Shown here: positions 58,198 through 64,000 of the stretch, one piece after another
How the letters are laid out: each line of letters begins with the position of its first letter
How positions within the stretch are numbered: position 1 is the first letter of the stretch
NCBI GenBank assembly: GCA_032718565.1
Contig: JAVGVS010000020.1
Span: 3,196,715-3,260,714 of the forward strand
Origin: Distichodus sexfasciatus
Lineage: Eukaryota > Chordata > Actinopteri > Characiformes > Distichodontidae
Length of the DNA: 64,000 nucleotides
Reading direction: 5' to 3'
Translations under genes and position numbers: made by a program
The notes under the pieces: generated by a model
The model's database searches: none
Told to the model about the DNA's origin: nothing
Seen by the model: only the letters and a program-made list of their open reading frames with translations

Positions 58198-58826
58198 TGT
58201 AGGAGAAGCTGGCAGCTGACATGGGCATTGCTTGGAGACGGTAAATTACTACAAATTGGTAACTCTTCTCCTAAATGTCTCAGGGGAACTTTTACTTTTA
58301 ACACCAGCAGGAACACTCATGCCATGCAAAAGAGCCGCTGAAACCTTCTATAAAAGCTGCAATCTTTACAGTCTTTAGAGCGCATCATATGGTGTTACGA
58401 GTCGAGTTATTTTTGCACTGTGAACCTACTGCATATGCATTTAAAACACATGCACTTGTTTACTAAAAAAATCAAGCTTAAATCAAGTCTTACAGCGTTC
58501 TGGAACTGTATTCTTGTGTTATACGCAGGTTGAACTTCTTTATTACACCAACTGTTTGGGGTTTTTTTTAATGAAAGGGGTCCAGAACTTATCAGCTGCC
58601 CACTAATATTAAGCTCAAATTATTCCCCATCAGCCTGTTTAATGAAGGCACAACACTTGAGCGAAGAGCTCATTTTAGATCATTAATATTGAGATTGTTA
58701 GTAGATTTTCGGTGGATTTGGTCACACTAATTAGCTTCAGTCTACATGTTAATTTTGACTCTTTAATAGCAGGTTTAAAAAATAAATAATGACAAATTCA
58801 TCCGCGAGAGTCCCACTTCTCCTACA
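58198..58826. other. Unassigned DNA
   Basis: No feature recognised. Confidence 0.4.
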
Positions 58827-58968
58827 GGGATGGGTTAAAAGCTGAGGTTGAATTTCACTGTGCTACAGTAGGTACTGTAACGGTTAGGGGGTTGTCCCCG
58901 TGATGCGAAGGACGTCGGTTCAAGTCCCAGACCCATAAAGGTACTCATGAGCAAGGTGCACAGGCTTT
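58827..58968 (+). mobile_element. Rearranged family A SINE pieces
   Basis: A 3' body piece (GGGATGGGTTAAAAGCTGAGG...TTTCACTGTGCTACAGTAGG) is followed by a 5' piece (GTAACGGTTAGGGGGTTGTCCCCGTGATGCG, B box CGGTTCAAGTCCCAG, GGTACTCATGAGCAAGG). The order is reversed relative to an intact element, suggesting two abutting copies with deletion. Confidence 0.75.
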
Positions 58969-60279
58969 GCTCAAGGGTTCAATTGTAATTTAAAAATTTT
59001 TTGTCCAGTAATAAAACTCGCAAAATGACTGCATTAACGTAGAGTTTTAGTCTCTCAGAACCACTGCTTGACGTTTCTGCTTTCCAAGTTCACATAATTA
59101 GCTTCACACCTTATCACTGTGTGTCTAAGCTGTGAAACAGTTGCGTCAGCGGCTCAAAAGATCATAAAATTGCCAACAAAAGTTCATCGCGCAAAAAACT
59201 GTAGGGCCAACTTGGCTTTGTAACCTCGTTATGCAACGGCGGCACTATTGTGTCAATTAAGCTACGAAAAAAAGCTTTTTTCTTCCACCCACCACCAGCA
59301 TGCATTAATATGGACCCCATACAATGAACACAGCGGGTGTGAGAGAGAGAGAGTGCAGATTACCTCGGCTAAACCAATGCAGGTTATAATTAGCAACGCG
59401 GCGTTAACTGCCAAGAGGAGAGTCAGAAGACGCTTTGAAGAAGAAGTAAAAAAAAAAAGAAGAAGGAGAAGATGACAAGACGGTGACAAGCTGACTAAAC
59501 TGCACAAATGTTCACACTCTCTTTCCTTCTCTCACACAATCACACACACACGCACACGCACACTCGGAGAAGGTTACGGCTCATGGTCGTAAAACAGCGT
59601 ATCATGGTCAGTGTTGGTAACGTTTAGTGCTCGATAAGCAACTCTCCTCAAGGCCTGTGACCGCAATGTCTCTGATGAAAATGTTCCAAAAAAGGCTGTT
59701 TCTTAAGGAGAAATTTGTTCTTAAAATCCACTAACGCAGTTTTCCCAAAGATTCCGACAGTGTTTACTTCTTTAAGATTTGCTCTTAGCTAAGAAAACAA
59801 TCTACCTGTTGGGGCCAAACGTTAGTAGGTTCTCTTCAGTTCTATGCTGGTATAATATTACACTATTTAAATGTCTCGGATGGTTTTTTTGAACAAACTT
59901 AAGGAAAAAATGTAAGAAAAGACTGCCGAAGGAGGCCCAAGATTTTGGAAGAGGCTGTTTATAAGGCTAGGACTTATCACGGTCACATCTGAATTTTAGC
60001 TACGTTCACTTTTGAAATCACAGCAGTTTGCGAGTTCTTGGATCTGTGTATTGTCATTATAATGTGTACTGAGCAGCAAAACAATGGCCACTTTTTAATT
60101 ACACCATAACAACTAAAGCACCTTCACACAAAGCATTAGCACGTCCCTGTAGCGCTAGAATCTTCAGTAATTTATTTAGCTTCAAGCAGGCGACCGTATT
60201 CTTCATTTGGTTCGATAATGTCTCATCAAACCTGGCATGGAAAGTGCAATAAGGTGAAGTCAGTTGATACAGAATTAGG
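58969..60279. other. Unassigned DNA
   Basis: Contains GA and CA microsatellites (59,341-59,354; 59,536-59,565). No gene or family is recognised. Confidence 0.4.
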
Positions 60280-60545
60280 TTTGACATTAAAAATATACTA
60301 ATTGTTTTAGAAGGGCAAAGAGTTAAGAGCAACTGTTCTGCTGAAAAATATTCTGCATCATTCTGAAACCGTAATATAGGAGTCGGAGCTCATACGAGTG
60401 CCAAAGTGGCATCTAAAAACGGAACTGGGGTTCCTGTAAGTGAGAAAATCTCGGAGAACGTCACTTTTTCCACTGCAACTACGGACAGAACCTACAATTG
60501 GCCAATTCCTGCTTTCTAGGAAGCGTCTGTCAAGATTTGAAACTG
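60280..60545 (+). repeat. Dispersed repeat, copy 1 (pair with 61.8 kb)
   Basis: Shares TTTGACATTAAAA, CTGAAAAATATT...GCATCA (loosely), TAATAT.GGAGTC.GAGCT, CAATTGGCCAATTCCTGCTTTCTAGGAA with 61,815-62,010. It is non-coding and its class is unknown. Confidence 0.55.
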
Positions 60546-61049
60546 TGTCAGCAGTTCACAACAAAATTAAGCATCGAAACAGCAAGTCCTCAGCAAAACT
60601 CCAACATAAAAAGACTTTTAACAATTAAAGCGACCGTGTTTTTAAACAGATTGTTCTCAGATTTTTTATTTTATCCACATTTTCTGACCACTATTCTTTC
60701 TACAGTTCTATAAACGTTAAAACGTGCGGCCTGTTGCGGTGTTGGGTGCTTGTATATGCATTTTTGATACACACACTCGTTTGTGAGTTCTGTCCATTTT
60801 TTCATCCGTTTTTCCCCCCATAGACTAACACTGAGCTCACATTTCGGTGCTTTACTATGCGACCGCCGTTCTACACAAAGCCACCAAATTCAATGTGATT
60901 TGAGGGCCACTTCACGTACCTGTAACCCTCATGACCCTCATCACTCGTCTATTTCATCTTTTTTTTGTCGTTTATTTTTCCCATAGGACACCATTCGTTT
61001 TCTCCCATTAACAATACATGGGGTTTGAAACTCGAAAGCTTTCCTCTGT

Positions 61050-61260
61050 CTGTTTTTCTACACGACAGTCAACACGCTTCTTATGTCGCCTCAGGCCACC
61101 TCACTGAACTCACATCTTAATCTGTTTTGACCCTCGTTCTTTCCCCATTCCCTTCAATGAATTTCAATCAAAGTCTTTCTACTCGGCCAATTTTTATGTC
61201 ACAGCTAAAAAACTCGAGCGATCACGTCAGTGTTTTCTTGTGGAAATGCATTTCTAGTTA
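61050..61260 (-). repeat. Dispersed repeat (pair with 38.0-38.2 kb)
   Basis: The reverse complement matches 38,005-38,215 (TAGCTGTGACATAAAAATTGG, GAGTAGAAAGACTTTGATTG, AAGGGAATGGGG, GTGTTGACTGTCGTGT). A longer unit may run from about 60,720, where the Pro/Ser-type wording AATGAATTTC and 'CCATAGACTAACACTGAG' also occurs. Confidence 0.6.
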
Positions 61261-61390
61261 CTGTTGAGAAATCACCATCACGTTATGCATTTTTACTACT
61301 TCATGGCACTAGAATTCTCTGTCATTTCTTCAGCTTTCTTCAATCTACATTTGCAATTTTTGATTTTAATTTGATTGGAAACTACAGTAC

Positions 61391-61758
61391 GCAGTGGTTA
61401 GCGCTGCCGCCTCACGCCGAGAAGGTCCTGGCTTCGATCCCGGGGTCGGGCGTAGGGTCTTTCTGTGTGGAGTTTACATGCTCTCCCCATGTTTGTGTGG
61501 GTTTTCTCCAGGAGCTGTGGTTTCCTCCCACTGTCCAAAAAGCATGCAATATAGGTCAATTGGTGACTCTAAATTGGCCTCGTAAGGTGTGAACGTGGGT
61601 GTGATTGTGTCAGTCTGTGTGCTCTGCGGTGTGTTGGCGCCTGCCCAGGACCAGTCCCCCGCCTTGCGCCCGTAACTTCCCGGGAGAGACTCCAGCCTCC
61701 CCCGCGCCCCCGGTTGGGATTAAGCGGTTCAGATAATGAATGAATAAATGAATGAAAA
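61391..61758 (+). mobile_element. tRNA-derived SINE, family B (V-SINE/DANA-like), 5' truncated
   Basis: It starts within the A box (CGCAGTGGTTAGCGCTGCCG), with B box CTGGCTTCGATCCCGGG and core GTGTGGAGTTTACATGCTCT. The tail GGGATTAAGCGGTTCAGATAATG is followed by (AATG)n. About 12 bp of the head is absent. The tandem GAATGAATAAATG tail is typical of the end of this family. Confidence 0.92.
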
Positions 61759-61814
61759 GTACAAGACGCCCTCCTCAAATGCTGACCTGGGTGGAGTGAG
61801 TATCTCCAGAATAA

Positions 61815-62010
61815 GTTTTGACATTAAAAGACGTGAATAGACGTGTTTACCGAACTGCTCTAAAATATTTTGCGTCACTGTGACAGCTTAATATGGGGGT
61901 CTGAGCTTTTAAAAGTCTCAAAATGGAGCCAACAAATTCTGAGGAAATGAAATTCTCTGCAGTTACTGGCAGAAGCGGCAATTGCCAAATTCCTGCTTTC
62001 TAGGAATGTA
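61815..62010 (+). repeat. Dispersed repeat, copy 2
   Basis: Partner of 60,280-60,545, diverged, in the same orientation. It ends CAATTGCCAAATTCCTGCTTTCTAGGAATG. Confidence 0.5.
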
Positions 62011-62302
62011 GGCTATAAACGTCACATATTATGTGTCTGTCACGTCAAGTTAGTTTTTAAATCACCACATGCTAACTTTGCTACACTGTAACACCTAAAT
62101 GGCTTTTAGTCAGATTGTGGATCAAAACAATAAGTTTATAAAAAAAAATTCTGTATTTTTCAGTATGTTGAGAAGTTCTGCCATTAAAAATTTACCTTAA
62201 ATACTCCTGACATAGGGGTGTTAGTGGCCTAGTGGTAGGACACTCGCCTTGGGACCCAGAGGTTGTGGGTTCGAATCTGACGTTACCAACGTTGGTTCTT
62301 TC

Positions 62303-62847
62303 TGTCAGCTGCCGGTGTGTGTGTGTAGAGAAGGGACGCAACTGCGGCCGTCTTTTTCACTGCAAGGATTTATTTCAATCCACACACCAAACCCACAACT
62401 CCTGTGGAAAAGGTCCCAGCCGTCGCGTGAAGCTAGCGAGTGTCGTTGGTTAGCCGTGCAGCTAACGGCTAGGCGGAACAGTGCGATTCTCACAGAGATT
62501 TTGGCGAGAGATTCGGCTCAGGGTCCAAAGTCCGCAACGGTAACGTAGCGATTGGCTGGCAGAGCAACAGAGGGAGAAAAATCACACACACCATCGACAA
62601 TAACTTACAACAACTAACCGGATCGGACTGGTTAAATGGGATGCTAAGCTACCGATCACCAATGAGGAAGTGACACATGACAGGAAGGGGAAGCCGTCAA
62701 CGATGATGCGGACCACCCGGAAGTGACTGGCGGGAACTTCTTAAAGGGGCAGACGCCCATCACCCAGACAACCAGACAAGACACGTCAAACCTCCGGTTT
62801 AATACTCTGGCGAGTTCAAGCGTCGGGGAGGAGGCGCAGACGTGACA
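62303..62847. mobile_element. Probable solo LTR (545 bp) inside the SINE
   Basis: The insertion begins TGTCAGCTGCC and ends GACGTGACA, giving short inverted TGTCA/TGACA ends of the TG...CA type. The flanks CTTTC (62,298-62,302) and CTTTG (62,848-62,852) form a 4/5 match, the 5-bp duplication of an LTR integrase. No internal retroviral or Gypsy coding is present, so a solo LTR left by recombination is the best reading. The family is unknown. Frames within are not genes. Confidence 0.65.
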
Positions 62848-62895
62848 CTTTGAGCAAGACATTTAACACTGCAAGACATTTAAGTTGCTCTAAGG

Positions 62896-63077
62896 CAGCG
62901 TTTTCCAATCCCAGTCCTCGCGGCCCACCGCTCTGCACATTTTCGGTATGTCCTGCACTGTCGCATGCTGGTCCTACGTAGCTAATTAGCTAATCAGTAG
63001 CATCAGCTGTGCTGTGGATCGGGAAAGTCGAACCTGTGCAGAGCGGTGGGGCCCGAGAACCGGGATGAGAAACGCTG
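62896..63077. mobile_element. 182-bp hAT MITE inside the SINE
   Basis: Sibling of 49,177-49,359: CAGCGTTTTCCAATCCCAGT...CACCGCTCTGCACA at left, TGTGCAGAGCGGTGG...GAGAAACGCTG at right. It is flanked by CTCTAAGG (62,888-62,895) and CTCTAAAG (63,078-63,085), 7 of 8 matching. Terminal repeats have diverged more than in the 49-kb copy. Confidence 0.9.
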
Positions 63078-63160
63078 CTCTAAAGGGAACTCTCCCTGAA
63101 ATTAGGAAAATGTAAGTCGCTCTGGATAAGAGCGTCTGCTAAATGCTGTAAATGTAAATA

Positions 63161-64000
63161 AAACATGGGCCCAGTGGTCGAATACGTGCCTCATCGTCCA
63201 TTTGCTTTTCAAATTAAAACCACAACCCCAAATTCAAGTTCTTTTAATATTATATAATCCAAAAATATTTAAAAATGAACGATGACTCAGTTTCCAATTA
63301 AATTATTCAAACAGTGAAAAAGTCATGCCAAGCTACACAGGCAAAGTAGCTAACTACGGGATAGTCTGCTGACATTACTCCACACCTGCCCCGGGGTTGG
63401 CAGTAATTTCCTACTCTGGCGCTCGCAGCGTCTTGTCGACACGGCCGACGTCTACAGTAAGCCGAGCGCCGAGCTCCCAGACAAACATTTCCCGATGAGA
63501 CGTCCGTACGGGCCTTACATTAAGTGCTTCCTCTAAGAGTGTGGGAGGCCTGGTCTCCGTCTCCGCGCTAGTCTGAGGCTAATCAAATCTCTGCTCTGCC
63601 TGCGAGCGCCGTCCCGGGCCCCTATTATCATTCATCTGTAGGGCCATCTCATCGGCGCTGCGGTTATAACGAACAACGTTAGGGCTCCAAATTCAATTTG
63701 GTCCGGTTAGCAATCGGAGCGGTGATCAATCGGAGCGGCAGAGAGATGAGGGATCATCGGAGACGGCTGGCGTATTGTTCCATTATCGGAATGCTCAGAT
63801 GAGCTTCACAATCCCATTAATACCAGGACGGGGGCCGCTGCAGCGGTGCACGCTGGGAAACTGGGACGACTTAATCCGGTTGTTTTTGTCGCCGGGTTGA
63901 GCCGAGGCGGAGTGCGTTTTGGGGGGTTTGAGTGTTGTGGAGAGTAGTAAATAAGAAGTCACTGGGAGGAGATGAAGTTGACTAGATTTACACACTTTTA
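63161..64000. other. Unassigned DNA
   Basis: No gene is recognised. The stretch 63,400-63,800 is moderately GC-rich and repeat-free. Terminal frames on the - strand have no domain resemblance. Confidence 0.35.

Larger units (their letters stand above)
62213..63160 (+). mobile_element. Family C SINE broken by two later insertions
   Basis: Head GGGGTGTTAGTGGCCTAGTGG with B box GTGGGTTCGAATCTGACG (62,213-62,302); middle TTTGAGCAAGACATTTAAC...TTGCTCTAAG (62,848-62,895); tail GGGAACTCTCCCTGAAATTAGG, GTCGCTCTGGATAAG and TGCTAAATGCTGTAAATG (63,086-63,160). Removing the two insertions rejoins a SINE colinear with the copy at 40,312-40,512, base for base across the first junction. Confidence 0.9.

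Overview
The window looks like teleost fish genomic DNA. It holds one intact protein-coding gene, a fish FLRT3 (flrt3), on the + strand. The rest is non-coding: several families of tRNA-derived SINEs, many short inverted-repeat DNA transposons, a probable solo LTR and abundant microsatellites. Nothing prokaryotic or viral was seen.

Gene layout. A probable CpG/GC-box promoter with a palindromic CRE (about 7,370-7,430) precedes a non-coding first exon that ends at a consensus donor (exon end 7,760). Intron 1 (about 5.6 kb) leads to a long untranslated exon 2 (13,344-14,133) carrying at least six upstream ATGs. Intron 2 (about 1.26 kb) ends at 15,397. The terminal exon holds the whole 649-codon CDS (15,426-17,375) and a 3' UTR of about 1.3 kb, with polyadenylation signals at 18,306 and 18,618. 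The protein is a single-pass membrane protein with a signal peptide, cysteine-capped leucine-rich repeats, one fibronectin type III domain, one transmembrane helix and a conserved cytoplasmic tail. It acts at the cell surface in adhesion and guidance (established partners of the family: latrophilins, UNC5, FGF receptors). In mammals FLRT3 lies antisense inside a very large MACROD2 intron. The absence of any other recognisable coding exon over 64 kb fits the same nested arrangement here, with macrod2 expected on the - strand, but no macrod2 exon was identified.

Flanks. From 1 to 7 kb there are GATA/GACA, TA and pyrimidine microsatellites and unassigned AT-rich DNA. From 18.7 kb to the end is a mosaic of mobile-element copies. 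SINE family A (tRNA-derived, about 240 bp) has at least 13 full, partial or split copies. SINE family B (V-SINE/DANA-like, about 340 bp) has 3 copies, two with perfect target-site duplications. SINE family C (tail ending in TGTAA-type repeats, UnaL2-like) has 6 or more copies. DNA elements include an hAT MITE with a perfect 8-bp TSD (49.2 kb) and a sibling at 62.9 kb, a 1.13-kb hAT-like element splitting a SINE (43.4-44.5 kb), two TIR elements of about 1 kb with 3-bp TTA/TAA duplications (25.3 and 47.7 kb), a Tc1-type remnant (37.5 kb), and a large inverted repeat with inward-facing TATA boxes (29.4-29.8 kb). Several insertions are nested, so their relative ages can be read directly.

Limits. 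Boundaries of old repeats are approximate, transcription starts are inferred, and no conservation, expression or database check could be made. I found no convincing novel biological system. The items most worth following up are the convergent-promoter-like inverted repeat, the uORF-dense flrt3 leader and the nested insertions.
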